The position numbers and the translations under genes are program-made. Positions 9,121-20,439 of a DNA stretch of 64,000 nt are shown here, piece after piece. Source of the stretch: Alteromonas sp. KUL42. GTDB lineage: Bacteria; Pseudomonadota; Gammaproteobacteria; Enterobacterales; Alteromonadaceae. The notes under the pieces are model-generated. The model worked only from the letters and a program-made list of their open reading frames with translations, had not been told where the DNA came from and searched no databases. The DNA lies in contig NZ_BJKK01000022.1 in assembly GCF_006538325.1 (NCBI RefSeq), positions 1-64,000 on the forward strand, given 5' to 3'. How positions within the stretch are numbered: the stretch's first letter is position 1; each line of letters opens with the position of its first letter.

Positions 9121-10680
9121 ATGTACAAACGCAAGATATATGTCTTTGGTGTAATATCTGGCTTGATAATGATGATATCGTTGGTATGTACCGCCATCTC
9201 AGCGTACATGACACGTGCGAATCTCACACAAACCACAACTGCACAAACACTGCTATCAGAGCATCAAAATTTAAGCAGCATTTCCTATCGGATGTTCAAA
9301 CAGCTTACCGATGAATTACTGTTTGGAAAAAATGCCAATCAAGCGGTTATTCGCAATAAACAAGCACTTATCGAGCAATCGCTTAGCAAAATTAGAGTAC
9401 TTGAGGTGCAGCAACGCCATGCGCTGGGTAAAGCTATTACTGACGGCAGTGTCGAAGATACCGATGATTTGATGGCGCTTATCAACGAAATTATTGACGA
9501 GTTCAATGCAATAGCGACGGAAGACTGGGATAAGTCGTCGGCGTTACAAAACCGCTTACAGTACTTACTCGAAGTTAAGATAGACAATGAGTTCAGAGAA
9601 GCAATCAATGCAGCCGTGGTTCGCCAAGGTAATGTAGTGACCTCAATAAATGCAAGAATTGAGATGTTGAATACTGCCATTTTATGGTTTTCTATAGGAA
9701 TTAGTGTGTTTGCAATGCCGCTAATACTTTTTGCCTGCTATTGGTTGTTCAACCAGTTGTACCAACCCCTTGCGCTTATCAATAATGGAACAAAAGCCAT
9801 TGCATCAGGAGATTACAAACAGCGCTTACCAGAGACGTTAGACAGTGAATTTACAATATTGGTTGAGAACCTAAATCGACTCGCATCGCGACTGGCAGAG
9901 CATGAACAGAAAGAGCGCCAGTCTAGAAAGGAGCTTGAGTTTAAAGTAGAAAAGCGTACACGAGAAATCTCAGAAGTGAACGAGCAGCTTACTAAGGTAG
10001 ATGCTAGAAGGCGTCAGTTTTTGGCTGATATATCTCACGAGCTTAGAACGCCTCTGACTATTATTCGTGGTGAGGCACAAGTTACCTTGCGTCAGCAGTC
10101 GACTTCACAAGATGTTTATCGCGAAACACTTAGTTCAATTCTGACCCAGGCGGTTAATTTAAGTGAGCTGGTAGATGACCTTCTATTATTGGCGAGAGCG
10201 GAATTGAACCAGTTAAAGCTCGATAAAGCAAAGCATGTACTGGAAGTGTTTTTACAGCAGCAAATTGAGCAGTGGCAACGTGTTTATCCCGAGCGCAAAT
10301 TTAGCTTACACGTAGATGAGGCAATGAAAAACGTAGCGTTGAGTTTTGATGAGCAACGTTTTCGGCAGGTTGTTTCAATTATACTGGACAATGCATGTAA
10401 ATATTCAAAAGCAGATACTCACGTTAGTGTGAAAGCTGAACAACAAAACCAAATGGCTGTTATTAAAATACAGGATTTCGGTGAGGGAATTTCGCCATCT
10501 GATATTAACCACATATTTGAACGCTTTGTTCGGTTTAAGCACAAAGCTGAAGGCATGGGGTTAGGTCTTGCTATTGCAAAAGCGATTATAGAGGCGCACG
10601 GTGGACGTATTGATGTTCATTCAATGTTAGGCGAGGGGAGTACATTTATTATTCATATGCCACTGGAGTTTGTTGAATGA
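9121..10680 (+). CDS. Membrane sensor histidine kinase (partner of downstream regulator)
   Basis: 519 aa. TM1 about residues 7-29, a mainly helical periplasmic domain of ~155 residues, TM2 about 187-211, HAMP-like linker 212-264, HisKA with phospho-acceptor His306 (ISHELRTPL), and HATPase with N box (ILDNACKY), G1 (DFGEG) and G2 (GMGLGLAI). The helical sensor domain resembles four-helix-bundle sensors but no ligand can be named. It sits 9 bp after the BLUF-EAL gene and overlaps the regulator start by 4 bp, so one operon. Confidence 0.9.
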   Translation: MYKRKIYVFGVISGLIMMISLVCTAISAYMTRANLTQTTTAQTLLSEHQNLSSISYRMFKQLTDELLFGKNANQAVIRNKQALIEQSLSKIRVLEVQQRHALGKAITDGSVEDTDDLMALINEIIDEFNAIATEDWDKSSALQNRLQYLLEVKIDNEFREAINAAVVRQGNVVTSINARIEMLNTAILWFSIGISVFAMPLILFACYWLFNQLYQPLALINNGTKAIASGDYKQRLPETLDSEFTILVENLNRLASRLAEHEQKERQSRKELEFKVEKRTREISEVNEQLTKVDARRRQFLADISHELRTPLTIIRGEAQVTLRQQSTSQDVYRETLSSILTQAVNLSELVDDLLLLARAELNQLKLDKAKHVLEVFLQQQIEQWQRVYPERKFSLHVDEAMKNVALSFDEQRFRQVVSIILDNACKYSKADTHVSVKAEQQNQMAVIKIQDFGEGISPSDINHIFERFVRFKHKAEGMGLGLAIAKAIIEAHGGRIDVHSMLGEGSTFIIHMPLEFVE

Positions 10681-11375
10681 AAGTGTTGATTGCTGATGAC
10701 GAAGAATCACTCGTTAATTTCTTATATCGCGGGCTATGTGTTGAAGGGTTCGAGTGTACGAAAGAGTTGCAACTGCACAATGTAGAAACCCACGCAAGGC
10801 GTGAGCAACCAGATGTCATCATTTTAGATAGAATGTTTAATGATGAAGACAGTATTAATATTATCGAAAGACTCAAGCGACTACCACATTCTCCAATGGT
10901 TTTGCTTCTAACTGCACTGGACGATGTTATAGAAAAAATAGCAGGGTTGGATAAAGGGGCTGATGATTATTTATGTAAGCCTTTTGACTTTGATGAGTTG
11001 ATTGCTAGGGTTAACGCGCTTTGTCGGCGAGCAAAGAGCAATCATGAGACTAGTGCGAAAGCCTTGCGTTGTGGCAATATTGAACTTGATTTGGATGCAC
11101 GAATAGCCAAGTCATTCGATGAAAATACAGGCTTTCACGAGCTTAGTTTGACCAATATTGAATTTAATCTATTGCAATATCTTATGGAGTCGCAAAATAA
11201 ACTGCTCACCCGAGAGCGTATCCTAAGCCGCGTGTGGCAAAGCAACAGTGACCCACTGACGAACATTGTCGACGTGTACATAAGTCGACTAAGACAGAAA
11301 ATGCCGCCTCAATCTGGTATTGAAATTGTCACTTTACGAGGGAATGGGTACAGATTACAGCAGACGCATAAATGA
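10677..11375 (+). CDS. OmpR/PhoB-type response regulator
   Basis: 232 aa. Receiver domain with acidic pocket DDEE at 7-10, phospho-acceptor Asp51 (VIILDRM), Thr79 and Lys101 (CKPF). A winged-helix domain follows (LTNIEFNLLQYLMES, LTRERILSRVW, VDVYISRLRQKM, TLRGNGYRL). Starts inside the kinase stop (ATGA overlap). The targets are unknown; the downstream M20 gene or the kinase operon itself are reasonable candidates. Confidence 0.92.
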   Translation: MKVLIADDEESLVNFLYRGLCVEGFECTKELQLHNVETHARREQPDVIILDRMFNDEDSINIIERLKRLPHSPMVLLLTALDDVIEKIAGLDKGADDYLCKPFDFDELIARVNALCRRAKSNHETSAKALRCGNIELDLDARIAKSFDENTGFHELSLTNIEFNLLQYLMESQNKLLTRERILSRVWQSNSDPLTNIVDVYISRLRQKMPPQSGIEIVTLRGNGYRLQQTHK

Positions 11376-11610
11376 TCTGATTTATACTAGTGTCTAATAC
11401 ATTTGTTCTCACTTATACGATATTTTTCAGGTGCCTGTAGTGTTCATTATTGCTGCGTAGGTTAATTGAAAACTATGGTTCGTGTACAAAATAAGCCTCT
11501 TGATAGCGCTATAAATTTTAAAAAGTAGTCGGTAAGGCATTCACTCTTAATGATGTTTTCTTATTCAAGATGATCTACTCTGTCTAAAAACACCAAAGGA
11601 AATAATTATT

Positions 11611-12909
11611 ATGTACCGGAAAATGCTTTCAATTGCGGTGGCTGGGGCAATGTCGCTTTCAGTTGCTTCTGCTAACACGGTTGATGTCGACGCATTGGCA
11701 AGTAAGGTAGAAGCGGATGTAATTAGCTGGCGCCACCATTTTCACGAGTTCCCAGAGCTTTCAAACCGCGAATTCAAAACCGCAGAGTATGTTGCGTCTT
11801 ATTTAAAGAGTCTTGGGCTCCAGGTACAAACTGGTGTGGCTAAAACTGGGGTTGTGGCTATTTTAGATTCGGGTAAACCGGGTCCTGTTGTGGCATTGCG
11901 TGCCGATATGGATGGATTGCCTGTAAAAGAAGAAAGTGCTTTGTCTTATCGCTCAAATCAATTGGGTGAGTACAACGGCAAAGAGGTACCTGTTATGCAC
12001 GCATGTGGCCACGATACACATATGGCTATGCTTATGGGCGCGGCAAAAATACTGACTGACATCAAAGGTGAATTGAAAGGTAAAGTGAAGTTTATTTTTC
12101 AGCCTGCCGAAGAGGGTGCTCCTGCTGGCGAAAAAGGTGGTGCTGAAGTTATGGTAAAGGAAGGGGTACTTAAAAACCCTGATGTTGACGCCATTTTTGG
12201 CCTCCACATTAGCGCAAATACCGATGTGGGCACGGTGCGTTATAACTCTGGCGGAACCATGGCTGCGGTGGACCCATTCAAAATTGTAGTTCATGGTAAA
12301 CAAGCGCATGGTGCATATCCATGGAAGAGTGTGGATCCAATTGTTACTTCAGCACAAATGATCATGTCTATCCAGACTATTGTCAGTCGAGAGCTTAAAC
12401 TTATAGATGATGCAGCAGTAGTATCTATTGGCTCCATTCACGGCGGAAACCGCTCCAACATTATTCCTAGTGAAGTTGAAATGGTGGGTACAATTCGTAC
12501 TCTGAACAAAGCGGCTCGTGAGCACATATATGAAGCATTACCACGAAAAGTAAAAGCTATTGCAGAAAGTATGGGCGCTGAGGCGGAATTAACTTTGCCG
12601 CTAGACTACTATTACCCTATTACTTATAACGACCCAGAGCTAACCCAACAAATGCTTCCTACAATGCAGCGTACGGCGGGTGTTGAAAATACCTTGTTGT
12701 CTAAACCTGTAACTGGTGCAGAAGATTTTTCATTCTTTCAAGAGCAAGTACCTGGTTTGTATGTGTGGGTTGGTGGCAAGCCACTGGATGTAAGTGAAGA
12801 AGACAGCCCAGCACATCATACTCCTGAGTTCTATGTGGACGATTCGGGTATGAAGCTTGGCGTGAAGTTGCTAACCAATTTCACCTTAGACTATATGGCT
12901 AAGCACTAA
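11611..12909 (+). CDS. Secreted M20-family amidohydrolase/carboxypeptidase
   Basis: 432 aa with a cleavable signal peptide (about 1-22, ending ASA). Zinc-peptidase M20D motifs are present: RADMDGLPV, HACGHDTHMAMLMGAA, FQPAEEGAP, FGLHI, and the C-terminal ligand region TGAEDFSFF. The family removes acyl or amide groups from N-acyl amino acids (hippurate, IAA-amino acid type); the exact substrate cannot be read from sequence. The 235-bp gap upstream suggests its own promoter. The hybrid kinase gene starts 22 bp downstream and may be cotranscribed. Confidence 0.9.
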   Translation: MYRKMLSIAVAGAMSLSVASANTVDVDALASKVEADVISWRHHFHEFPELSNREFKTAEYVASYLKSLGLQVQTGVAKTGVVAILDSGKPGPVVALRADMDGLPVKEESALSYRSNQLGEYNGKEVPVMHACGHDTHMAMLMGAAKILTDIKGELKGKVKFIFQPAEEGAPAGEKGGAEVMVKEGVLKNPDVDAIFGLHISANTDVGTVRYNSGGTMAAVDPFKIVVHGKQAHGAYPWKSVDPIVTSAQMIMSIQTIVSRELKLIDDAAVVSIGSIHGGNRSNIIPSEVEMVGTIRTLNKAAREHIYEALPRKVKAIAESMGAEAELTLPLDYYYPITYNDPELTQQMLPTMQRTAGVENTLLSKPVTGAEDFSFFQEQVPGLYVWVGGKPLDVSEEDSPAHHTPEFYVDDSGMKLGVKLLTNFTLDYMAKH

Positions 12910-12931
12910 GCGATAGGGCCGGAGACTGAAT

Positions 12932-15742
12932 GTGAAATTAAACCCCTCTTTATTTTCATGGTCTCTGGCGCTTCATGCGATATTGACCTGTGCTTTAGGT
13001 ACAGGTCTTAATTTTATTCCACCTCCTTTTGATAGTAGTGGCCTTGCCGTTTTTGGCATGGGCGTTGCGGTTTATGCTGCTCTGCGATTTTCTCCTTATT
13101 TATCTATACCTATTTCTCTCATCATAAGTGCGCCATTGTGGCTCAATAACGGCAGTATCGTCGGTAAAGAAAGCCTGACTTTGCTTCCGCTTGTTATTAG
13201 CTTATTTGGGTACGAGAAATCGATGAAGCAAGTCATCAAAGTAGGGGGCGGGTTTTGGTCTATTGTCTTTCTTCCCATTTTAGTTCTTGAGCATGCATTG
13301 TACGATGGTGACAATGCTAATGTGTTGTTTTCTGGTGTGTTAGTTACTTGGATTAGTGGGGTGTTTGGCCTTCTCACTGGACATTTTGCTCACATAGCTG
13401 CGGTCGGCTTTAGACAAAAAGCATCGCTTAAGTCTGAACGCGTTAGTTTGCATTTCTTACTCGGGTATTTTTTCTCTGGCAGTTTTTTTGTGGCATCAAT
13501 GGCGGTAATTTACTTGTCAGTCACTCTGTTCCAACATCAGCAAGAAAGCCAAATTCACCGATACATGTCGCAGCGTACGCAGGTTCTTGAATATCAGCTT
13601 TCCGATTTTATTCGCAGGCATAAAAATGCGGTTACAGGGGCTGCTCAGGTTTTATCAAATGAAGCACTTAGCCCGAATTTTAACGAAGCAGCTGATGCTC
13701 AGTTGGGAATACTTGCCTCGCAAAATCCTGAGTTTTTAACGTTTCTTGTTGCTGATAAAGACGGTGATATTACCCAGGCGTATCCGCCGTCTTTGTTACA
13801 AAAAGCCATCATGGATGGTTTTCCCAATGTCGCCTATCGACCGTATTTTTATGAAGTCATGCAATCAGGCCAACCCTACCTCTCTAACGCCTTTCAGGGC
13901 TCGGGATTTGGCAACGATCCCATTATCGCAATATCTGCACCAATTATGAACAAAGATGGTATCCCTAAGGGAATTGTCGAAGGGTCATTGTCGTTAAAGA
14001 GCTTTCAGAGCATTGATGCATTAAATTTACCGGGCTTTTTGATGTTAATCGAAGGTGCTAAGGGGGAAGTGATCTACGCATCTTCAGGTCTGGATATTAC
14101 ACCTTTATCAAAAGCACCACTGTACGGCTGTGAGCCCAATTGCTCTCCAGAAGTAAAAGATGGTCCTTTGGGTAAGGTTTGGCTTAGGTTTGCGGCAGAC
14201 TTGTCTTCGGTTGATTGGAAGATTAGCTATTACTATGACACTCGGCGATTACTGTCGCTTCTCAGTAGGTACTTACTCAAAGATCTTTTATTGCTATTAG
14301 CACTGTCTGCTTTTGGCACCTTCACGGGTTATGTGGTTGCTAGAATGGTAGGGGCGCCTATTCGTCGACTCGTTGCATATATTGCCGAATTCAAGCCATC
14401 TCAGAAAACACAATCAAAAGTGCCCCAGTTATCATTGCATATTCAAGAGCTTGCTTCCCTCAGTGATGAATTTATGAGTTTGGAGAAGAGGTTACTCGAT
14501 GCGTTTGATGAACTAGAAAAAGCGCGAAACAACGAGCAACATTTGAATGTTGAGCTGAGTAAATTCAATCAATTACTTGAAGCAAGAATTGATGAGAAAA
14601 CACAGCATCTAGCCCTTGCTTTAAAAGAGGCTGAGGCTGCCAATACAGCAAAAACACAATTCTTGGCTAATATGAGTCACGAAATAAGAACACCTATGAA
14701 TGGCATTATTGGTTCCTGTGAACTCATTCTTGAAAACGAACTCCCCAGCCACGTTGAAGCGCGCGCTGAGACAATCGCACGTTCGGCTAATAATTTATTG
14801 ATGATATTAGACAGTATTCTCGATTGGTCGAAAATCGAGTCTGGTAAAATGCAGTTAGACATTACCAGCACGGAAATTAAAGCGCTAATTAATGCGTCAT
14901 GTGACTTATATCGATTTACCGCAGAAGCCAAAGGGGTCAGCATTGAACTTGACGTCAGTGACGATGTGCCAGAGCTCCTCAATATTGATACGGTAAAACT
15001 CAGTCAAATACTGAATAACTTACTGAGCAATGCGGTGAAGTTCACACGCCAAGGTAAGGTTTCGGTTAATGCAAGTTATAACTCAGGGCAATTAAAGGTT
15101 GCTGTTCAAGACACCGGCGTGGGTATTGAAAGCAACAAGCTCAATGTTATTTTTGATAAATTTGAGCAAGCAGATGCATCAATTACCCGTGACTTTGGCG
15201 GTACGGGGTTAGGTTTAGCCATATCCAAAGGGCTAATAGCGCTTATGGGTGGCGAACTAGGCGTGGATAGTATAGTTGGGCAAGGTACAACATTTACATT
15301 TACCTTACCGTGCTCGCATGGCAAACCTGTGGCTAAAGTAGCCCCTCAGACAGTACTTACGCTACCTGATAAACTGCGTATATTATTGGCAGAAGACAAT
15401 GATATTAACGCAAGTATTGTGATGGAAATGCTTGCTTCTGAGAATGTTAAGTGTATACGGGCCGTCAATGGAGCCGAAGCAGTCAAAGCAGAGAAAAGAT
15501 ATGATTTTGATGTGGTCTTGATGGACTGCCAAATGCCAGTAATGGATGGCTATTCGGCAACCAAAAAAATAAGACGAGAAGGGCGCAATAAGGACAATAT
15601 TATCATTATTGCGCTAACTGCTAACGCCTTCTCTGAAGACAAGGCCGCTTGTATCGCGGCCGGAATGAACACACATCTTAGCAAGCCCATCCGCAAAAAA
15701 GTGCTATTTGACTGTATTGCCCGTGAGATTGCTCGCGTTTGA
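12932..15742 (+). CDS. Hybrid sensor histidine kinase with integral membrane N-terminus
   Basis: 936 aa. About six hydrophobic segments in residues 8-160 (MASE1-like region), a TM near 175-200, an extracytoplasmic Cache-like domain ~205-440, a TM ~448-472, coiled coil 505-575, HisKA with His583 (MSHEIRTPM), HATPase ([25 protein letters not shown]), and a C-terminal receiver with Asp865 ([11 protein letters not shown]). No Hpt domain is fused, so phosphotransfer must go to a separate protein. GTG start at 12932 with GGAG seven bases upstream. Its 3' end overlaps nhaA tail-to-tail by 39 bp. Confidence 0.9.
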   Translation: MKLNPSLFSWSLALHAILTCALGTGLNFIPPPFDSSGLAVFGMGVAVYAALRFSPYLSIPISLIISAPLWLNNGSIVGKESLTLLPLVISLFGYEKSMKQVIKVGGGFWSIVFLPILVLEHALYDGDNANVLFSGVLVTWISGVFGLLTGHFAHIAAVGFRQKASLKSERVSLHFLLGYFFSGSFFVASMAVIYLSVTLFQHQQESQIHRYMSQRTQVLEYQLSDFIRRHKNAVTGAAQVLSNEALSPNFNEAADAQLGILASQNPEFLTFLVADKDGDITQAYPPSLLQKAIMDGFPNVAYRPYFYEVMQSGQPYLSNAFQGSGFGNDPIIAISAPIMNKDGIPKGIVEGSLSLKSFQSIDALNLPGFLMLIEGAKGEVIYASSGLDITPLSKAPLYGCEPNCSPEVKDGPLGKVWLRFAADLSSVDWKISYYYDTRRLLSLLSRYLLKDLLLLLALSAFGTFTGYVVARMVGAPIRRLVAYIAEFKPSQKTQSKVPQLSLHIQELASLSDEFMSLEKRLLDAFDELEKARNNEQHLNVELSKFNQLLEARIDEKTQHLALALKEAEAANTAKTQFLANMSHEIRTPMNGIIGSCELILENELPSHVEARAETIARSANNLLMILDSILDWSKIESGKMQLDITSTEIKALINASCDLYRFTAEAKGVSIELDVSDDVPELLNIDTVKLSQILNNLLSNAVKFTRQGKVSVNASYNSGQLKVAVQDTGVGIESNKLNVIFDKFEQADASITRDFGGTGLGLAISKGLIALMGGELGVDSIVGQGTTFTFTLPCSHGKPVAKVAPQTVLTLPDKLRILLAEDNDINASIVMEMLASENVKCIRAVNGAEAVKAEKRYDFDVVLMDCQMPVMDGYSATKKIRREGRNKDNIIIIALTANAFSEDKAACIAAGMNTHLSKPIRKKVLFDCIAREIARV

Positions 15743-16978
15743 GGCTTTTTCAGTGCCCTCGTTGTCAGCGTCACTGACCATTCTCAGTACCGCGTATCCC
15801 AAAACGGCTGAAACTAAAGAGCCTGCGAGAATTCCAACCCTTTCATCAAAAATTTGATTGATACCCGTTTGCGCAAATGCCAGGCCGCCGATAAATAAAC
15901 TCATGGTGAAGCCCACACCACACAGCAGTGCGCAGCCGTAAATATGTTTCAAGTTAAGGTCGGTTGGGAGCTTGGCAATATTCATTTTGATCATGACGTA
16001 GCAAAAGCCGAATACGCCAACTTGCTTTCCAACAACAAGCCCCAGAAAGATGCCAAAGGTTACGGGATGGAAAATACCCTCAGGGCTGATATTCCCGAAA
16101 TTAACGCCTGCGTTTGCAAATGCAAACAAGGGCAGAATAGCGAAGCTGACTACGCCATTTAGCGCGTGTTCAAGACGTGTAACAGGTGAATATGATGTGT
16201 CTTTTACGTCGCGCATCGGAATAAACCCAGCCAGCACTACACCGGCAAGTGTGGCATGAACACCAGACTTCAACATAGCAACCCAAAGTACCGTTCCTAC
16301 AAAGACATAAGCGGGAATGTCGACAATATTGCGTCGATTCATTTGCCAAAGCACTATTAAGCAACCCGCAGCGATGTACAGCGCACTCGCAGTAATTTGC
16401 TCAGTGTAGAAAAGTGCAATAATAACAATGGCGCCGATATCATCGATAATGGCTAATGTTACTAAAAAAACTTTCAATGCGGTGGGTACACGGCTACCAA
16501 GCAATGCCAATATTCCTAATGCGAAGGCAATATCTGTGGCGGCAGGTATGGCCCAGCCTGCAACGGCAACGGGGTTGTTCCAGTTAATTCCAACGTAAAT
16601 TAAGGCCGGTATCAGCATACCGCCAAGGGCGCCTGCGGCAGGTAACACAATTTGCTTGGGATCAGAAAGCTCGCCTTCGCAAATTTCTCTTTTGAGTTCA
16701 AGGCCAACATGAAAGAAAAATACCGCCATAAGGCCATCGTTTATCCACAATAATAATGGCTTGTCGATTGCCCATGTTCCCGCTGAAATTTGCACGGGTA
16801 AGGTGATAAGTTGATCGTAAATTGATTCTATTGGTGAGTTCGCAATGATAAGAGCAAGTACCGTCGCCATCATGAGCAGAATACCGGGAGCAGCTTCTCT
16901 GTTGAGAAAATCTGAAACGACATCTTGTACTTCTTCAATTACTCCATCAATTACATCAGATTCGTGCTGATTTGCCAT
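15704..16978 (-). CDS. nhaA: Na+/H+ antiporter NhaA
   Basis: 424 aa, slightly longer than the E. coli protein (388 aa) at the N-terminus. The paired aspartates of the ion site are present in [13 protein letters not shown], along with [22 protein letters not shown] and the assembly of about 12 TMs. It exports Na+ in exchange for H+ and supports pH/salt homeostasis, sensible for a marine cell. The C-terminus runs 39 bp into the convergent hybrid kinase gene. ATG at 16978. Confidence 0.96.
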   Translation of the reverse strand: MANQHESDVIDGVIEEVQDVVSDFLNREAAPGILLMMATVLALIIANSPIESIYDQLITLPVQISAGTWAIDKPLLLWINDGLMAVFFFHVGLELKREICEGELSDPKQIVLPAAGALGGMLIPALIYVGINWNNPVAVAGWAIPAATDIAFALGILALLGSRVPTALKVFLVTLAIIDDIGAIVIIALFYTEQITASALYIAAGCLIVLWQMNRRNIVDIPAYVFVGTVLWVAMLKSGVHATLAGVVLAGFIPMRDVKDTSYSPVTRLEHALNGVVSFAILPLFAFANAGVNFGNISPEGIFHPVTFGIFLGLVVGKQVGVFGFCYVMIKMNIAKLPTDLNLKHIYGCALLCGVGFTMSLFIGGLAFAQTGINQIFDERVGILAGSLVSAVLGYAVLRMVSDADNEGTEKASNASNLTGNTVK

Positions 16979-17261
16979 TTAACACCTCACAATTAGCTGG
17001 TTCTACTGGTCAATTCAACCATGCAAAGAAGCGCGCACTACTATTTTTTCCACATCATTAGGAAAAATATGAATAAAATAACGCTAAAATTAACTTTTAT
17101 TAATACGGGGGATCGGGCGATATGAGATCATTCAATCTGCTCGTTTTACCGTTTTGGACGGCGACTTGGTGATGATCTTAGCGGTGGGATTCTGTACGGT
17201 TTTACGCTACAATCGCGGCCTTTCCAATGTTGTCCACTTTACCTACCCCGAGGATCTCTAG

Positions 17262-17756
17262 ATGGCAAAAGTCGCGATTGTGATGGGTTCAACTTCAGAC
17301 TGGCCTACTATGCAACAGGCCGCCAAAATGCTGAAGTCGTTTGGTGTTGAATTTGAAGCGAAGGTGGTGTCTGCGCACCGCACCCCTAACTTGCTAGTTG
17401 AGTTTGCTGAAAGTGCAGCAGATGAAGGCTTCAGTGCCATAATTGCTGGTGCTGGCGGTGCTGCACACTTGCCTGGCATGATCGCAGCGCATACACACCT
17501 TCCGGTATTCGGTTGCCCAGTAAAATCTAAAGCACTGAACGGCTTAGACTCGTTACTTTCTATTGTTCAAATGCCAAAAGGTGTTGCTGTGGGAACGTTG
17601 GCAATTGGCGAAGCTGGCGCTGCAAATGCAGGTCTACTTGCAGCGCAAGTAGTGGCGTTGCAAGACGAAAGTGTTCGCGATGCTGTTATCGCGTTTAGAA
17701 AAGCACAAACAGACACGGTGCTAGCGTCTAGCAACACATTGGAGCTAGATGAATGA
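17262..17756 (+). CDS. purE: N5-carboxyaminoimidazole ribonucleotide mutase PurE
   Basis: 164 aa, normal for class I PurE. It converts N5-CAIR to CAIR in de novo purine synthesis. Family motifs: [11 protein letters not shown] at the N-terminus, SAHRTP and [13 protein letters not shown]. Coupled to purK by a 4-bp ATGA overlap, and the two enzymes act consecutively. About 280 bp upstream separates it from nhaA; a TACAAT box (17208-17213) may be its -10, but the -35 is poor. Confidence 0.97.
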   Translation: MAKVAIVMGSTSDWPTMQQAAKMLKSFGVEFEAKVVSAHRTPNLLVEFAESAADEGFSAIIAGAGGAAHLPGMIAAHTHLPVFGCPVKSKALNGLDSLLSIVQMPKGVAVGTLAIGEAGAANAGLLAAQVVALQDESVRDAVIAFRKAQTDTVLASSNTLELDE

Positions 17757-18889
17757 GAGTGGTAGTTTACGGCGCAGGCCAGCTTGCACAAATGATGTAT
17801 CTTGCTGGAAGCCCTTTAGGAATAGAGGTTCAAGCGGTTGATGTCAATGACGATACCGTTGTACATCCTGTAAGTAAAACGCCACTAGATGTCACGCTGC
17901 AACAAGCTATCGAAGGTGCTGATGCACTGACGGTAGAGTTTGAACACGTTCCAGAACGGTTGTTAGAACAAGCGGCACAATCTAACAAGCTCATGCCAAA
18001 TATTGACAGTATTCTGGTTGGCGCAGATCGCGTTCGCGAGAAGAAGCTTTTGGAAACAATGCATGTTGCCAACTGCGAACACAAGATAGTGACGCAACTT
18101 GACCAGCTTGACGAATGTGTTGCCGACCTAGGCGAGAAGCTCATTCTAAAAGCCAGTCGTGATGGTTACGACGGTTATGGGCAATGGCGTCTGTCTGATG
18201 CATCAGAATTACCGGCTTTGAAAAAGTCTCTTCAAGGTCTAGATCTTGAAAATGTGCCATTGGTTGTAGAAAAGATGGTGGCCTTCGATAGAGAACTGTC
18301 ACTTATTGGCGTACGTAACGCGAATGGCGATGTACGCACTTACCCACTTGCAGAAAACTTACATCACCAAGGTCAACTTCATGTGTCTGTGGCACCGGCC
18401 ACACAAGTGGATGAAGCACTTCAGGCACAAGCTCACGACATATTTGTGAAACTTGCTGAAGGCATGAACTACATTGGTGTACTGGCGGTTGAGCTATTTC
18501 AAGTTGGCGACAAGCTTCTGGTCAATGAACTTGCACCACGGGTACACAACTCAGGCCACTGGAGTCAATCTGGTGCGGTTACTAGTCAATTCGAAAACCA
18601 CTTGCGCGCAGTGTGCGGTTTACCGCTTGGTGATACGTCAGCCATTGGCCCAAGCGCAATGGTGAACATCATTGGTTGCAGTAGCTTCTCACGTGATCTA
18701 CTGAGTATCGATGGCAGCCACTTGCACTGGTACGGTAAATCGGTGCGTGAAAAGCGCAAAATGGGTCACATAAATGTGACGACTAACAGTTACCAAAAGC
18801 TTGGTGAAAAACTGATGGCGTTGAGTCAATATTTACCGCTTGAGTACTTCCCTAAATTAATTGGCGAAGCAACGCGATTAAAAGGTTGA
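17753..18889 (+). CDS. purK: N5-carboxyaminoimidazole ribonucleotide synthase PurK
   Basis: 378-aa ATP-grasp enzyme forming N5-CAIR from AIR, bicarbonate and ATP. Visible: N-terminal Rossmann-like [12 protein letters not shown]-grasp [14 protein letters not shown] and [12 protein letters not shown], and metal-binding [14 protein letters not shown]. Overlaps purE by 4 bp. The stop codon lies within the -35 box of the tRNA-Thr promoter. Confidence 0.97.
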   Translation: MRVVVYGAGQLAQMMYLAGSPLGIEVQAVDVNDDTVVHPVSKTPLDVTLQQAIEGADALTVEFEHVPERLLEQAAQSNKLMPNIDSILVGADRVREKKLLETMHVANCEHKIVTQLDQLDECVADLGEKLILKASRDGYDGYGQWRLSDASELPALKKSLQGLDLENVPLVVEKMVAFDRELSLIGVRNANGDVRTYPLAENLHHQGQLHVSVAPATQVDEALQAQAHDIFVKLAEGMNYIGVLAVELFQVGDKLLVNELAPRVHNSGHWSQSGAVTSQFENHLRAVCGLPLGDTSAIGPSAMVNIIGCSSFSRDLLSIDGSHLHWYGKSVREKRKMGHINVTTNSYQKLGEKLMALSQYLPLEYFPKLIGEATRLKG

Positions 18890-18913
18890 CACCAACGCTT
18901 TTATCGCTAGAAT
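18886..18913 (+). promoter_or_regulatory. tRNA-Thr promoter overlapping the purK stop codon
   Basis: TTGACA (18886-18891), 16-bp spacer, TAGAAT (18908-18913), 37 bp before the mature tRNA. The -35 contains the purK TGA stop at 18887-18889. Confidence 0.75.
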
Positions 18914-18919
18914 ACGCAT

Positions 18920-18943
18920 CCGCTGTCACAGGCAGCGGTTTTT
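18920..18943 (+). terminator. Short hairpin with T-run between purK and tRNA-Thr
   Basis: CCGCTG (18920-18925) pairs with CAGCGG (18933-18938), followed by TTTTT. It looks like the purK terminator, placed at about the transcription start of the tRNA promoter so that it need not stop the tRNA transcript. Confidence 0.65.
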
Positions 18944-18950
18944 CTAGTGT

Positions 18951-19026
<76 letters not shown>

Positions 19027-19091
19027 TTTCGCTTTTTTCTTAAAGCGTTCTTACGTACACTAAGTTCCTAAACCAATATGGAGCAGGCTGT

Positions 19092-19610
19092 ATGTCATCA
19101 TTCCCCAAGTTTTCTAATACGCTACTAGCTGTATGCGCACTTTTTACTTTTCCAGTTTTCTCTGCCGCAGCCCAGCATAATCATACTTCCAATCAATTGG
19201 CCTCTGAAGAGTCTACTATCATGGTAATGAACGGGTACGCACGAGCGACATTTGCGATGGCTAAAACGGGCGCTGCGTACTTTATGCTACACAACCAAAG
19301 CGACGTGGATATGGTACTCACATCGGTTGACGTAGACGCTACTATTGCCGATGAAGCACAAATTCATACCACCGAAATGCAAGGGGATATGATGAAGATG
19401 CGCGAAATGAAAGAGGGCGTCACTGTTGCTGCAAATGGCATGGTTTCGTTCGAATCTGGTGGTTATCACGTTATGCTTTTGGGGTTGAAGAAGGGCTTAG
19501 AAGAAGGCAGTGAAGTGGCACTTACGTTAACTTTCGATGAACAGACCACTGTATACGTTGTACTTCCGGTCAAAAAAGATGAAAACCAAGGTCATCATCA
19601 CCATCACTAA
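19092..19610 (+). CDS. Periplasmic PCu(A)C copper chaperone with His-rich tail
   Basis: 172 aa. Signal peptide of ~25 residues ending SAAA. The PCu(A)C domain has the copper-site pattern His...Met...His-x-Met seen as IHTTEMQGDMMKMREM and YHVMLLG. Such proteins carry Cu(I) to the CuA/CuB sites of cytochrome oxidase. The protein ends in five consecutive histidines and has HNH after the signal peptide, giving extra metal-binding capacity. It has GGAGCAGG upstream and no oxidase genes nearby. Confidence 0.9.
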   Translation: MSSFPKFSNTLLAVCALFTFPVFSAAAQHNHTSNQLASEESTIMVMNGYARATFAMAKTGAAYFMLHNQSDVDMVLTSVDVDATIADEAQIHTTEMQGDMMKMREMKEGVTVAANGMVSFESGGYHVMLLGLKKGLEEGSEVALTLTFDEQTTVYVVLPVKKDENQGHHHHH

Positions 19611-19801
19611 CTAGAGCGTGCTGAATATCGAGGCAAGATTTAAACCCTCTGATTCTTCACGCTCAATAACCTTGTATTGAATAAGGCGATTCGTGCAATC
19701 AGTTTTATGCGAAATCTTTTTCAGTGAAACTAGCGTAGTATTAATCACACATTAAAGATTTCTATTCAAACTGGTTTTGAAAATAAGCTAAGGAGTGTGA
19801 C

Positions 19802-20275
19802 ATGAGCAAGATTGATATTGGTATTTCTGAAAGTGATCGCAATGCAGTGGCAGAAGGACTGAAAAAGCTACTGGCAGATTCGTACACGCTTTACCTTCAA
19901 ACCCATAATTTCCACTGGAATGTAGAAGGCCCGCAATTTCGAGAGCTTCACCTAATGTTTGAAGAACATTATACCGAGCTTGCAGAAGCAGTGGATGAGA
20001 TTGCAGAGCGTATCCGAACGTTAGGTATCGCTGCGCCGGGTACATATAAGTCATTTGCACAATTAAGTTCGATTGAAGAAGTAGAGGGTGTGCCTGAGGC
20101 AACCGAAATGGTTCGACTTTTAACACACGGACACGAGCAGGTGGTTAAAACCTGTAGAGCATCTCTGAAGCTAGCGCAAGAAGCTGATGATGAATCGTCT
20201 GCTGCACTTATTGGCGATCGTATGCGTGTGCACGAGAAAACAGCGTGGATGTTACGCGCAACATTACCTAAGTAG
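19802..20275 (+). CDS. dps: Dps-family DNA-binding ferritin-like protein
   Basis: 157 aa. Dps proteins form 12-mers that oxidise Fe(II) with H2O2 and protect DNA. The inter-subunit ferroxidase residues are present: [13 protein letters not shown] (His, His, Trp) and [18 protein letters not shown] (Glu/Asp). There is no long Lys-rich N-terminal tail, so DNA binding may be weaker than in E. coli Dps. Strong AAGGAG ribosome site. A clear terminator follows, so it is a single-gene unit. Confidence 0.93.
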   Translation: MSKIDIGISESDRNAVAEGLKKLLADSYTLYLQTHNFHWNVEGPQFRELHLMFEEHYTELAEAVDEIAERIRTLGIAAPGTYKSFAQLSSIEEVEGVPEATEMVRLLTHGHEQVVKTCRASLKLAQEADDESSAALIGDRMRVHEKTAWMLRATLPK

Positions 20276-20341
20276 GTAAACTTAAATAGCGCAATAGTCT
20301 GAGTATTCGCGTTTAGCGTAATACAACGGCAAATTATCTTA

Positions 20342-20369
20342 AGGGTACAGCGATGCTGTGCCCTTTTTT
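20342..20369 (+). terminator. Rho-independent terminator of dps
   Basis: 10-bp stem (20342-20351 / 20355-20364, one G-T pair), loop GAT, then a T-run. Confidence 0.88.
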
Positions 20370-20439
20370 GTATACTAGATAAAATTTACAAAAGTACTGC
20401 GACCTTCTTACGTCGCGAAAAACTAGACCGAGGCAGAAG

